Assembly (NCBI RefSeq): GCF_000516515.1 | Contig: NZ_KI911784.1 | Coordinates: 1,054,001 to 1,118,000 of the forward strand | Length of the DNA stretch: 64,000 bases | Reading direction: 5' to 3' | DNA from: Chloroflexus sp. Y-396-1 | GTDB lineage: Bacteria > Chloroflexota > Chloroflexia > Chloroflexales > Chloroflexaceae | Part shown: positions 54,237-63,350 of the stretch, in pieces | Layout: the number at the start of each line of letters is the position of its first letter | How positions within the stretch are numbered: the first letter of the stretch is position 1 | Program-made: the position numbers and the translations under genes | The notes under the pieces: generated by a model | What the model saw: only the letters and a program-made list of their open reading frames with translations | What the model was told of the DNA's origin: nothing | Databases searched by the model: none

Positions 54237-55253
54237 TCAAGCTGCAACATCAGTGGTCGCTTGTCTTGGAACAGGTGTATTCATCGTAATCTCGAAATGA
54301 CACGCTGCCCGATGATCGTTGCCAACGCTCCGCAGTTCGGGCACAATGTTCAGACATTCTTCGCGGGCGTAATCACAACGTGGACTGAAAGGACAGATCG
54401 GCGGCAGATCGATCAAATTCGGTGGCAGGCCACGAATCGGGGTCAGACGTCGACCACGTTCTTCATCGAGCCGTGGGATTGAACGAAGCAATCCGATGGT
54501 ATACGGCATGCGTGGATTGGCAAAAATCTCACTTGTTGGCCCTTCTTCAACGACTTTCCCGGCATACATAACCGTCACCCGGTCGGTCATGCCGGCCACA
54601 ACGCCGAGGTCGTGCGTAATCAAAATTACCGCAGTTTCAAGCTCTTCACGCAAGCGGTTGATCAGCTCAAGAATCTGCGCTTGAATGGTAACGTCGAGAG
54701 CCGTGGTTGGCTCATCGGCAATCAACAATTCTGGATTACACGACAGGGCCATTGCGATCATCACTCGTTGTCGCATACCTCCCGAAAACTGGTGAGGATA
54801 GTTATCAAGTCGTTTACTGGGGGATGGGATTCCAACCATGTCAAGCAGCTCGATAGCGCGATCCCGTGCCTCTTTTTTACTCAGCTTCAGGTGTAATTCA
54901 AGCGACTCGGTAATCTGACGGCCAATCGTCAACACCGGATTGAGCGATGTCATAGGGTCTTGAAAAATCATCGCAATCCGATTCCCGCGAATATGCCGCA
55001 TCTCTTCTTCACTGGCCTGGAGCAGGTCTTCACCATCAAACAAAATTTGCCCGCCGACGATCTTACCCGGTGGATTCGGGATCAACCGCATGATCGAGAG
55101 TGAAGTCACCGATTTGCCACATCCAGACTCGCCGACAATACCAAGCGTTTCACCACGATTCACATAAAAAGAAACACCGTCAACCGCTTTGACGATGCCA
55201 TCCTGGGTATAAAAGTAGGTGCGCAGATCACGCACTTCAAGCAACGGGGCCAT
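54237..55253 (-). CDS. oppD: Oligopeptide ABC transporter ATP-binding protein OppD-like
   Basis: 338 residues. Walker [12 protein letters not shown], signature [15 protein letters not shown], Walker [13 protein letters not shown] and the C-terminal [14 protein letters not shown] oligopeptide domain. It pairs with OppF; the permeases OppB/OppC are absent from the window, so the transporter must be assembled from another locus. GATCGGTC precedes the ATG, a weak ribosome-binding site. Confidence 0.94.
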   Translation of the reverse strand: MAPLLEVRDLRTYFYTQDGIVKAVDGVSFYVNRGETLGIVGESGCGKSVTSLSIMRLIPNPPGKIVGGQILFDGEDLLQASEEEMRHIRGNRIAMIFQDPMTSLNPVLTIGRQITESLELHLKLSKKEARDRAIELLDMVGIPSPSKRLDNYPHQFSGGMRQRVMIAMALSCNPELLIADEPTTALDVTIQAQILELINRLREELETAVILITHDLGVVAGMTDRVTVMYAGKVVEEGPTSEIFANPRMPYTIGLLRSIPRLDEERGRRLTPIRGLPPNLIDLPPICPFSPRCDYAREECLNIVPELRSVGNDHRAACHFEITMNTPVPRQATTDVAA

Positions 55254-55389
55254 AAGACCGATCCTTTACTGTACCACTCTGTACATTACGCTGATGTCAG
55301 CAAGAAAATATGATTTACCTTGCTATGACGCGGATACTGAGGATAGTACCACAGAAAATCAGTTAGTGTCAAGATAAGGGGCAACGTTC

Positions 55390-55722
55390 TAAGAGCGTGA
55401 TCAGAAACCTATCTTCAGTTCAATGTGACGGAACAACATCCTGCGCATTCGACCGAACGTGGTGCCCCGCCATCGTCCGCCCCGACACCATCGCCACCGT
55501 ACAATTAAAGGCGCGACGCTGCGTGGTCGGCGTGATAACCATAACCATCGGCGCCTAAACGGAGCCGCGAATGAGAAATGACCATCTGCGGTACGACAAC
55601 GAGACGAAACTCTTACACAACAATACAATAACGTAGATGCGGTTCGTGCACTGTACCCAAACAATAGAAACATACGCACAATATGAGCCGAACCAGAAAC
55701 CTAGTTTTTTGATCATGCTCTA
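55390..55722. mobile_element. MITE-like element, copy 3 (about 333 bp)
   Basis: The left end reads CTAAGAGCGTGATCAGAAAC; the reverse complement of the right end reads CTAGAGCATGATCAAAAAAC. The ends match those of the elements at 2891 and 6393, but the interior is different (CGTGGTGCCCCGCCATCG and CGACGCTGCGTGGTCGGC). Beyond the right end, 55723-55740 is the inverse of the sequence flanking copy 2 on its left. No coding capacity. Confidence 0.6.
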
Positions 55723-55933
55723 GGGGGTTTCAACGTTTTCACCTACCCGGCGGTGCGATGGTGGTGAGAGGGGAGCGGAGTGAGGAGAGAGGAACGGAGA
55801 GATTCATAACCCGTTTGCCGTGCATGCGAAGATAGGTTCCCGTCCCAAGATGGTTTGTAGCCCAAACCCTGTTGCCTCACCGATTCTGCGCATTACGATA
55901 GCGGCAAAGGGCAGGTTCCTCCCGTTTCAAGCG

Positions 55934-55983
55934 CCCCTTCCTCGCCTCTGGTGGGCAAGGAAGGGGCTGGGGGAAGGTGAGGG
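55934..55983. repeat. Dispersed GC-rich hairpin repeat
   Basis: CGCCCCTTCCTCGCC and GGCAAGGAAGGGGC form the arms, followed by TGGGGGAAGGTGAGGGGC. It lies just past the 3' end of coxA on its transcript and may help end it. 55741-55933 shows no gene. Confidence 0.7.
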
Positions 55984-55988
55984 GCTGA

Positions 55989-57668
55989 TTACCAGACTCG
56001 TCGACCCGGAATATCAAAGGTCGCCGTACTAATGATGTCAATGATTGTTGGTAAATAGTTGATCAAGATCAAGACAGCGGCGACTGCCACCCACACCAGT
56101 AGGCGATCAAGAACCTTCGGTGCGTCTTCGGGACCAGAAAGAGCACGGGCGAAGGTAATATCGGTCACTTCGGCTAGCTTCTTGCCTCTTGTCAGGGTCA
56201 TGATCATGTTGAGGTAGTAGAAGATGGCGCTTACGAACATGATCAGCCCCCCGATCATAGCGAAGAAGAGGAAGAAGCGCCATTCATCTTGCACGTAAGG
56301 CGCACCACCAATATCCGTGCGACGCGGCATCCCACGTAATCCTAGCTCGTGCATAAAGTGTGAGAAGAGACCCATGCCAACGAACCAGAGCCAGGCTTGC
56401 GCAACGCCAAGACTTCGGCTCCAGAGCGCACGTCCGGTCAGGTGGGGTACCAACCAGTACGTAATGCCCATAAAGCTTAGTGCCACTGCCGTTCCGACCG
56501 TTAGATGAAAGTGACCTGAGATCCAGGCAGTGTTGTGGACGACCAGATTAATGTTGTACGAAGCGTTGACTAAGCCGCTAACTCCACCAAATGCAAAGAG
56601 CATCATTGCTACAATTTGGGCTGAGATTTCCGGTTTTCCCCATGGCAGGTTAAAAATCCAGGCCAGCCAGCCTTCACCGCCATTCCGACGCCCAGCATAT
56701 TCGAGTGAGGCCACCACATTGAAGAAGGTAAGCAGGCTCGGGAAGAAGACGCCAAAAGTGAAGATAGCATGTACCAGCTTCCACATCTCGGAAATGCCGG
56801 GATCGGTCACCTGATGGTGCATCCCAATCGGGATTGACAAGATCAGGAAGAGGATGAATGAAACCCGCGCCATCGGGTCGCTAAACAGCTTGCCGCCGGC
56901 CTGGGCCGGTACCAGCGTGTACCACGAGATGTAGGCGGGCAGCAACCAGAAGTAGACAATTGGGTGACCGGTAAACCAGAACAGGGTACGGGCTAATACC
57001 GGATCGGTGCCACCCACCAGCCCCAATGACCACGGAATGACTAGGAAAATCATTTCACCAGCTATACCGATCGTTGCAATGGTCCACATCAACATCGTGA
57101 CAATCGCCATAAACGCCGGCAGTGGCGTGCGCTGACCAGGGTTGTCGGCCAGCCAGGCATTACGGGTTAGGATCATATTCACCAACAAGAGCCACGTCCC
57201 GGCGACCACGAGTGTCAACCCAATGTAGAAGAGCGAGTCAGCTTTGAGGGGTGGATAAAAGGTGAACATCACAGTGGCATTGTTGGTGAGCAATGGGATC
57301 GCGGCTAGTAACAAACCAGCAGTCATTACCCAGAGCGTCGCCCAAGCTAGCCGACTATTTGCCAGTGGCCGATTGAGGCTCTTGGCAAAGATATAGGTCA
57401 AAAAGCCAATAATGTAAAAGGTGGTAAAGACGAGAACATTTAACACCCCGTGCACGGTGAGACCCTGATAATAGCCGCCGGGCAAGAGTGGTTTTGCCGG
57501 TGTATAGAGATCAAGCCCGTTGTAGCGCAAGATTTGCAATACACCCATCAATCCACCTACCGCCAGTGCGGCAAAGGCGATAAAGATGTTGATCCCGGCA
57601 AGTTTGCGCTCGACGCTCAAATCAGCGCTGATTGCTAACGGACGGGCATGTGCTGCAATACTGGCCAT
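55989..57668 (-). CDS. Cytochrome c oxidase subunit I, B-type (ba3-like)
   Basis: Catalytic subunit of a haem-copper oxidase: reduces O2 and pumps protons. 559 residues and about 13 membrane segments. Ligands are visible: His in GLTVHGVLN for low-spin haem, the His-Tyr crosslink pair in FTGHPIVYFWLLPAY, the CuB His pair in GMHHQ, and WISGHFHLTVG for the haem irons. The overall sequence pattern and the absence of the A-family Glu motif place it in the B family, known for high oxygen affinity. ATG 57668 follows GGAGAGAG. It is the last gene of a four-gene operon. Confidence 0.93.
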   Translation of the reverse strand: MASIAAHARPLAISADLSVERKLAGINIFIAFAALAVGGLMGVLQILRYNGLDLYTPAKPLLPGGYYQGLTVHGVLNVLVFTTFYIIGFLTYIFAKSLNRPLANSRLAWATLWVMTAGLLLAAIPLLTNNATVMFTFYPPLKADSLFYIGLTLVVAGTWLLLVNMILTRNAWLADNPGQRTPLPAFMAIVTMLMWTIATIGIAGEMIFLVIPWSLGLVGGTDPVLARTLFWFTGHPIVYFWLLPAYISWYTLVPAQAGGKLFSDPMARVSFILFLILSIPIGMHHQVTDPGISEMWKLVHAIFTFGVFFPSLLTFFNVVASLEYAGRRNGGEGWLAWIFNLPWGKPEISAQIVAMMLFAFGGVSGLVNASYNINLVVHNTAWISGHFHLTVGTAVALSFMGITYWLVPHLTGRALWSRSLGVAQAWLWFVGMGLFSHFMHELGLRGMPRRTDIGGAPYVQDEWRFFLFFAMIGGLIMFVSAIFYYLNMIMTLTRGKKLAEVTDITFARALSGPEDAPKVLDRLLVWVAVAAVLILINYLPTIIDIISTATFDIPGRRVW

Positions 57669-57706
57669 GCAACTCTCTCCTTCATTCCAGCCGAGCAATC
57701 GTATGC

Positions 57707-58195
57707 TCAGTTCACAATAACCTTGCCGAACATCACATGATGACCGGCGCCGCAGTATTCATGGCAGACAATCAGATATTCACCGGGTTTGTCAAAGGTG
57801 GCTGTTACACGCGAAACCTGGCCTGGAATGACCATTACGTTGACCGGAACACCTTCGATTTTAAAGCCATGGATCACATCTTTGCTCGTCAAGACAAACG
57901 TGACCTTTGATCCGGCCGGGATTTCTATCGTATTGGGAGTGTACATAAACGTTTGCGCCAGCATGATGGCCTCATAACGCCCAGGCGCAATCTCGCGTAA
58001 ACCGGTCTGACTGAAGGTGGAATCAGTACCTGCTACTACCGCACTGATACTCACCCGTCCGGCTGACGTCGGTACTCGAACGCCAACAGCAAAGGCGGTA
58101 ACCAAGATGGCTACCATCATCGAGACAGGGATGGCAACGCTGGGCAGAATCCATGCCACCTCGAAGAGATAGCTGATAAACTTTTTGTCTTTCAT
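57707..58195 (-). CDS. Cytochrome c oxidase subunit II, B-type
   Basis: 162 residues: one N-terminal membrane segment (about 10-40) and an extracytoplasmic cupredoxin domain with the CuA centre, His in SKDVIHGF and CHEYCGAGHHVM (C-x3-C-x3-H-x2-M). It takes electrons from a c-type cytochrome or blue copper protein and passes them to subunit I. ATG 58195 overlaps the subunit IIa stop (ATGA); the longer frame from 58246 lies inside subunit IIa. Confidence 0.94.
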   Translation of the reverse strand: MKDKKFISYLFEVAWILPSVAIPVSMMVAILVTAFAVGVRVPTSAGRVSISAVVAGTDSTFSQTGLREIAPGRYEAIMLAQTFMYTPNTIEIPAGSKVTFVLTSKDVIHGFKIEGVPVNVMVIPGQVSRVTATFDKPGEYLIVCHEYCGAGHHVMFGKVIVN

Positions 58196-58353
58196 GACGC
58201 CGGTATCCCTCCGTTGTTCAACAAGGTCAGATAGACCTGCATCCACAAGATACTCAGGGCGAGCAAGAAACCGAGCGTGATCATCAGTGCGCCACGTGGT
58301 GGCTCATGATCGTCATCATGCTCGTCTTCCGATGGTCGGCGATAGCTTGACAT
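58192..58353 (-). CDS. Cytochrome c oxidase subunit IIa, ba3-type (53 residues)
   Basis: A small gene with a polar, acidic N-terminus (EDEHDDDHEPPRG) and one membrane helix (ALMITLGFLLALSILWMQVY). This matches the single-helix subunit IIa of ba3 oxidases such as that of Thermus, which fills the place of the missing first helix of subunit II. GAGGAGG 6 bp before the ATG is a strong ribosome-binding site. The stop overlaps the subunit II start by 4 bp. Position, size and helix all support the call. Confidence 0.85.
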   Translation of the reverse strand: MSSYRRPSEDEHDDDHEPPRGALMITLGFLLALSILWMQVYLTLLNNGGIPAS

Positions 58354-58368
58354 CCTGTCCTCCTCGTT

Positions 58369-59043
58369 CTATTCCGGATAACACACAAATAGATGAGACG
58401 CTTCGTACACAAACCGCATTGCTCCCTGGCTGCTCATCTCACGTGCAATCAGGTCGATGTCACGGAGTGCGGTCTCCAGGGGTGGACCTTCGGCTGGATA
58501 CGAGGTGCGGATCATCCCGCTGGGATCGATCAGAAATGTGCGCCGTTCGGCGTAAAGTTTGCCGTTCTCGTCAGGTTCGGTATAGTACACCCCCAGCCCA
58601 CCACCGACGATCATTTTGATTTCGTGCGGATCACCAGTAACAAATCGCCAGCTCTGCGGGTCAACACCTAGTTCACCGGCTAGTGCTGACAGGTCGGCAG
58701 GTGTGTCATGAACAGGGTCGAGCGTGATAGTCAGGAAAATGACCTCACTCCCCAACCGACCACTGCTTTGAAGTACCTTACGTAACTCAAGCAGACGTCG
58801 GGTCTGCTCTGCACAATCCTCTCCGCATCGCCGGTGCATCAGGCTTACGAATACCATACGTCCGCGTAGATCACTGTCGAGCAAACGGTTGCCCCGCTGG
58901 TCGGTAAGCGCAAATGGTGGAAACTGTTCACCACGCGGCAATACCTTGACCGGTCGTGCGATGACAAACCAGAGCATCGTTGTTAGCAGGCCGACCAGTA
59001 CTGTTGAAATCAGTGCTATTCCCAGGCGCATGCGGCGATCCAT
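58369..59043 (-). CDS. SCO1/SenC-like copper chaperone, third ligand missing
   Basis: 224 residues with an N-terminal membrane anchor (about 7-29) and a thioredoxin-like domain. The copper-binding CxxxC is present (HRRCGEDCAE). The His that completes the copper site of SCO proteins (in the DH-x5-YLIxPxG region) is not there; the aligned stretch reads YAERRTFLIDPSG. First gene of the oxidase operon, 15 bp before subunit IIa, consistent with CuA assembly of subunit II. A purely thiol-redox role is also possible. Confidence 0.85.
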   Translation of the reverse strand: MDRRMRLGIALISTVLVGLLTTMLWFVIARPVKVLPRGEQFPPFALTDQRGNRLLDSDLRGRMVFVSLMHRRCGEDCAEQTRRLLELRKVLQSSGRLGSEVIFLTITLDPVHDTPADLSALAGELGVDPQSWRFVTGDPHEIKMIVGGGLGVYYTEPDENGKLYAERRTFLIDPSGMIRTSYPAEGPPLETALRDIDLIAREMSSQGAMRFVYEASHLFVCYPE

Positions 59044-59663
59044 CTAGTTCTATCGCTTGCAAACCGAGTATAACCGCCTCTTTTCCCCTGTGGAGTAAAG
59101 CGGTTATAACAAACGGTTGTAGTCTTGCAACAATTAGCGCCTGTATTCACAGTGAATGCACATACGAAATACCAGTAATTCCGTTTCTCGAAAGCTCGGC
59201 TGGCTACACCAATATGTGAGGAATGAAATGTGACGCGATCACAGGTCTGCAAACATGTATGCCGTAGCGGGCGTATCTGAGAGTTCCCTGTCTGGCTATT
59301 GCCAGTGTCTCTCGCGTGTTAGCATACCTTGGGACACAGGTTTGAAACCCGCTCCTTCCGGAACGGTCGTCGGGACAACCTAGGGCAGAATACCTATTGC
59401 AATACTGGAAAAGTCATCGTCGTGCAAACGTTCTGTGTTGGTGTGCGGCAAGCTGCATTTTTCAGACCCGTTACCGTCTGTCTCCTTCTGCCACCATTGG
59501 CGAAGCCTGTTGGAACGCGCTACAAGTCGCTCCTCAGTTGTTGTCTCTCTACTCAAAACGAATAAGCTCTCTCTGTACATACCATTCTGCGTCGTTACAA
59601 TCGGTATGGCCGGTCTTTGTACGGCGTTCCGGCACGCAAGAAGTTGGCAAGAGGGATAACGGT
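59044..59663. other. Intergenic region between divergent sco and crtI genes
   Basis: About 620 bp. An open frame runs through its right half into crtI, but it is not supported as coding. GAAACCCGCTCCTTCC near 59345 resembles repeat relics at 30210 and 47600. No RNA gene was seen. Confidence 0.5.
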
Positions 59664-61148
59664 ATGGCACAAAAAAAGATTGTTGTGATTGGGAGTGGCT
59701 TTGGAGGCTTAAGTGCTGCGATCCGCCTAGCAGCTCAGGGACATGAAGTAACTATTCTTGAGCAGCGTGATCGCCCTGGTGGTCGGGCCTACGTGTATCA
59801 GACCAAAGGCTACACGTTTGATAGCGGACCGACTGTGATTACAGCTCCGTTTATGTTTGATGAACTCTGGCAGTTGGCCGGTAAACGTCGTGAGGATTAC
59901 TTCACCCTCGAGCCATGTCGGCCATTCTATCGCCTGTTTAATCACGAGGGGCGCTATCTCGAATATGGTGAAGATGAGCAGGCTTTGCTTGAGCAGATTC
60001 GTCAGTGGAATCCAGCCGATGTTGAAGGGTATCGCCGCTTTATCGCCAGTACACGCCCTATCTTTGAAAAGGGTTTTAGTCTAATTGATAAGCCCTTTCT
60101 CCACTTTGGCGACATGCTGCGGGTTACCCCCGATTTGATCCGGCTCAAATCGCATCAGAGTGTATACCGCTTCGTCTCCCAGTTTTTCCAAGATGATTTT
60201 CTCCGCCGTTGTTTCTCATTCCATCCGTTGTTTATCGGCGGGAATCCCTTCGATGCCACATCGATCTATGCTATGGTGCATTATCTCGAACGACGTTGGG
60301 GGGTTTATCACGCACGTGGTGGCACTGGCTCTATCGTAAAGGCAATGGTGCAGCTCTTCACCGAATTGGGTGGTCGCCTTGAGTTGAATACCAAGGCAGT
60401 TGAAATTGTGATTGATGGACGGCAGGCACGGGCTGTACGTACCCAAGACGGGCGGATGTTCCCTGCCGATGTAGTGGTATCGAACGCCGATGTGCCACAA
60501 ACCTACATGGCGCTGATCCCACCACGGTACCGTAAAGTGCAAACTGACCGTCGACTACGCCGGATGCGCTACAGTATGTCGCTGGCGGTAATTTACCTGG
60601 GAATTAATCGCCGCTACGACGATGGTCGTTTGGTACAGCACAACATTATCTTTAGCGAACGCTATAAAGGCTTGCTTGACGATATTTTCAACCGCAAGCG
60701 ATTAGCCGACGATTTTTCACTCTACCTGCACCGTCCATCGCACAATGATCCGACTCTGGCGCCACCTGGGCACGAGGCCCTTTACGTCCTGACGCCGGTT
60801 CCTAATCTAGCTGCACCAATCGATTGGTCGGTAGCCGGGCCTCGCCTGCGTGAAGCGATTTTGACCTTCCTTGAAGAGCACTATATGCCTGGTCTCCGGC
60901 GCCATATCGTGGTTGAACATATGGTCGATCCGAGGTATTACCGTGATGCACTAAATAGTTATCTGGGGGCAGGGTTCTCTATTCAGCCGATCTTAACTCA
61001 ATCGGCATGGTTCCGTCCGCACAACCGCTCGGAGGATATTGATAATCTCTACCTAGTTGGCGCCGGTACCCATCCTGGTGCTGGCTTACCCGGTGTCATT
61101 GCTTCAGGTGCGATCGTTGCCAACCTTGTACGTCAGGAACAATCGTAA
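59664..61148 (+). CDS. crtI: Phytoene desaturase, CrtI type
   Basis: FAD-dependent carotenoid desaturase converting phytoene towards lycopene (or neurosporene). 494 residues. The dinucleotide fold [34 protein letters not shown] and the C-terminal [22 protein letters not shown] signature are all present. Chloroflexus makes gamma-carotene derivatives, so the gene fits the inferred host. The frame runs open from 59397, but ATG 59664 follows GAGGG and begins the FAD fold as in the family. No other carotenoid gene is adjacent. Confidence 0.94.
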   Translation: MAQKKIVVIGSGFGGLSAAIRLAAQGHEVTILEQRDRPGGRAYVYQTKGYTFDSGPTVITAPFMFDELWQLAGKRREDYFTLEPCRPFYRLFNHEGRYLEYGEDEQALLEQIRQWNPADVEGYRRFIASTRPIFEKGFSLIDKPFLHFGDMLRVTPDLIRLKSHQSVYRFVSQFFQDDFLRRCFSFHPLFIGGNPFDATSIYAMVHYLERRWGVYHARGGTGSIVKAMVQLFTELGGRLELNTKAVEIVIDGRQARAVRTQDGRMFPADVVVSNADVPQTYMALIPPRYRKVQTDRRLRRMRYSMSLAVIYLGINRRYDDGRLVQHNIIFSERYKGLLDDIFNRKRLADDFSLYLHRPSHNDPTLAPPGHEALYVLTPVPNLAAPIDWSVAGPRLREAILTFLEEHYMPGLRRHIVVEHMVDPRYYRDALNSYLGAGFSIQPILTQSAWFRPHNRSEDIDNLYLVGAGTHPGAGLPGVIASGAIVANLVRQEQS

Positions 61149-61160
61149 GTTTATCATAGT

Positions 61161-61187
61161 GGGGCAGTAATTTTACTGCTGCCTCAC
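61161..61187. terminator. Hairpin between convergent crtI and murJ
   Basis: GCAGTAA-TT-TTACTGC with extra pairing of GGG and CTC outside. It lies between two converging genes but no T-tract is seen on either side. Confidence 0.35.
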
Positions 61188-61233
61188 TCACCTGCGCCTG
61201 TTCTATACCCTCTGTATAGTGAGTAAACGTCGC

Positions 61234-62808
61234 TTACTTATCTTGTCTCTTCCCCACCTCATAGCATAACACGTAGAACGCGATACCAATACCTCCCAAT
61301 CCCACCAAACCAACGAGTAAACTGATCAGATCATCTGGCCAGTGGTACACAGCCGAAGGTGTAGCACCAGGAATAAACTCGCGCCCATACCACCAGCCCA
61401 GACCGATGATGATACTAGCTACGAGTGCACGGAGTACACGCTGCCACAACTCTGCTTTTTGCCAGATACCGGGCAGCATCCGACCAAGCACTATCGCCAG
61501 CAAGAACGCCTCTGCTGAATTCGCAATGCTGAAGGCAATCGCCAGACCGCCGATGTCACCGCCACCGGCAAGCAATACGACACCTAACCCGATGTTCATT
61601 GCTACTTGTGCCAATCCAATTAATACTGGAGGCCAGGTGCGCTGCATCGCATAAAAGGTACGGATCAGAATCTCGGAAGCGGCAAAGGCCGGTAAGGCAA
61701 ACGCATAGCCGGTGAGCGCAGCCGCCGTATAACCTAGGGAAATCGTGTCAAATGCCCCACGTTCAAAGAGTACCCGTGCAAGTGCCGGGCCAAGGGTAAG
61801 CAGACCAGCAGTTGCCGGCAGGGTGAGCCAGAGAATACGTTCCAGTGTTGATCGTACATCATCGACCAGGGCACTGAACCGTCGGTCAGCTACCAGCCGG
61901 GCCAAACGCGGGAAGGCCACAGTGCTCAGGCTCAGCGCAAAAACACCGTATGGTAACAACATCAACTGATACGCCCAGCGTAACCCGGCTAATTTGGCAT
62001 CGCCATCAGGTAAACGACTTGCCAGGGCTAACGTTGCCACGATACTCAAATGAGCGGCAGCCTGTCCGATTACCCGTGGCCCCATCGCCTGTGCCACCTT
62101 CGTAAGTTCAGGCAGATTGCGCCCTAAATGTGGCCGCAGATGCATCCCCAACTGCATAAGGGCCGGAAGCTGGATCAGTACATACCCTAGTGCACCGATA
62201 ACGACACCCCAGGCCATACCCCAAATGCCCAACCAGGGAGCCAGCAGGGCGCCGCTGGTAATCCCAAGATTGTAAATGCTAGGCGCCATGGCTGGCATCG
62301 TAAAGCGATCGCGGGCGTTGAGGATCGCCATTGCTAGGCCACCTAATCCCAACAGTAATGGTGAGAGTAGGAACAGTCGGGTGAGGGCAATTATCAGATC
62401 AAGCGTTGCCGCCGAGAAACCTTCACCACCGTACAGCAGTGGTACCAGCCAAGGGGCAACGGTAAAGAGCACCAGACTGGCAATACCTAAAGCTATCAGC
62501 GCCCACGTGACCACAGCGCCGGCCAGATCCCACGCCCGTGTCGGATGTTCTCTTTCCCAAAGCTCAATAAAGACTGGAATAAAGCTACTGCCGAGCGCCC
62601 CGCCAATAATGACCAGATACAACAAATCAACGGTGCTGATAGCAGCTCCGTAAGCGGCCATCTCGGCTGAGGTACCAAAATAGTAAGAAGCAACAATGTC
62701 ACGGATCAGCCCGGTCAACCGACTCAAGATGAATCCGCCCATGACGATCAGGCTACTGCGTTGAGTGCTCAAACGGCGTAGGATAGAGCTTAGTTGCACG
62801 GTTGGCAT
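61234..62808 (-). CDS. murJ: Lipid II flippase MurJ
   Basis: 524 residues and about 14 membrane segments (MOP superfamily). [22 protein letters not shown] near the N-terminus is the MurJ start signature; [10 protein letters not shown] and [15 protein letters not shown] are also typical. It moves lipid II across the membrane for peptidoglycan synthesis. The start region overlaps the -35 of the divergent rpsT promoter. Confidence 0.94.
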   Translation of the reverse strand: MPTVQLSSILRRLSTQRSSLIVMGGFILSRLTGLIRDIVASYYFGTSAEMAAYGAAISTVDLLYLVIIGGALGSSFIPVFIELWEREHPTRAWDLAGAVVTWALIALGIASLVLFTVAPWLVPLLYGGEGFSAATLDLIIALTRLFLLSPLLLGLGGLAMAILNARDRFTMPAMAPSIYNLGITSGALLAPWLGIWGMAWGVVIGALGYVLIQLPALMQLGMHLRPHLGRNLPELTKVAQAMGPRVIGQAAAHLSIVATLALASRLPDGDAKLAGLRWAYQLMLLPYGVFALSLSTVAFPRLARLVADRRFSALVDDVRSTLERILWLTLPATAGLLTLGPALARVLFERGAFDTISLGYTAAALTGYAFALPAFAASEILIRTFYAMQRTWPPVLIGLAQVAMNIGLGVVLLAGGGDIGGLAIAFSIANSAEAFLLAIVLGRMLPGIWQKAELWQRVLRALVASIIIGLGWWYGREFIPGATPSAVYHWPDDLISLLVGLVGLGGIGIAFYVLCYEVGKRQDK

Positions 62809-62822
62809 TCCTATGCTATACT
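62794..62822 (+). promoter_or_regulatory. Promoter of rpsT
   Basis: TTGCAC at 62794-62799 and TATACT at 62817-62822, spacer 17 bp, with TGC before the -10 (extended). The -10 sequence TGCTATACT is identical to that of clpC. Expected start near 62829. The -35 lies inside the 5' end of murJ. Confidence 0.75.
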
Positions 62823-62833
62823 TCAGAGCTAGC

Positions 62834-62855
62834 GCGGCGAGCGCGTGCTCGCCGC
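62834..62855 (+). promoter_or_regulatory. 5'-terminal hairpin of the rpsT mRNA
   Basis: Perfect 9-bp stem GCGGCGAGC/GCTCGCCGC with a GCGT loop, only a few bases after the expected transcription start and 45 bp before the start codon. It could stabilise the mRNA or be part of S20 autoregulation. Confidence 0.6.
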
Positions 62856-62900
62856 TTCACGTGTCATATAACGCGCCAATTATATCCGAGGAGTTTAGCC

Positions 62901-63194
62901 TTGGCGAACACAAAGTCTGCAAAAAAGCGTATTCGGAGCGATGCGCGCAAGCATCTGCGAAACAAGTCGTACCGCTCGCGGGTTAAGACGATGATTAAGA
63001 AGGCCGAGCAGGCTCTGGAAAACGGTGTCGTTGATCAAGCTGCTCTGCGTATGGCTTTCAGCACACTCGATAAGGCAGCAGTAAAAGGGATTATTCACAA
63101 AAACAACGCTGCTCGTCGCAAATCACGGCTCGCCCAAAAGGCAAAGCGAGTGGCACTAGCTGCGCAGGCTGCGCAGGCCGGCTCTGCCGCTTGA
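62901..63194 (+). CDS. rpsT: 30S ribosomal protein S20
   Basis: 97-residue basic helical protein: [29 protein letters not shown] and [16 protein letters not shown] match S20. The start is TTG at 62901: the family begins [10 protein letters not shown], and CCGAGGAG lies 8 bp upstream. The longer ATG frame from 62802 adds residues foreign to S20 and starts upstream of the promoter -10. A TTG start also occurs in E. coli rpsT, where S20 represses its own translation (UUG). The Ala-rich tail is a little longer than usual. Confidence 0.96.
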   Translation: MANTKSAKKRIRSDARKHLRNKSYRSRVKTMIKKAEQALENGVVDQAALRMAFSTLDKAAVKGIIHKNNAARRKSRLAQKAKRVALAAQAAQAGSAA

Positions 63195-63214
63195 CATTGT
63201 TTCGATTGTAGCAG

Positions 63215-63249
63215 AGGCAACGCACTGCGAACTGTGCGTTGCCTTTTTT
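63215..63249 (+). terminator. Intrinsic terminator of rpsT
   Basis: AGGCAACGCA and TGCGTTGCCT form a 10-bp stem followed by TTTTTT, 20 bp past the stop. Confidence 0.9.
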
Positions 63250-63350
63250 CCGCCAGCGAAGTTCCTTTCATACTGCCATGCTTTGCTACCGAACCGTACC
63301 GCTTTCAGGCGAGGAAAGCGCGATCTTCATGCCTTGTCCGTTTGCCCCCG

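Noticed and set aside
59397-59663. N-terminal extension of CrtI
   Set aside because: It has no similarity to the family, contains repeat-like sequence, and the ATG at 59664 has a good ribosome-binding site.
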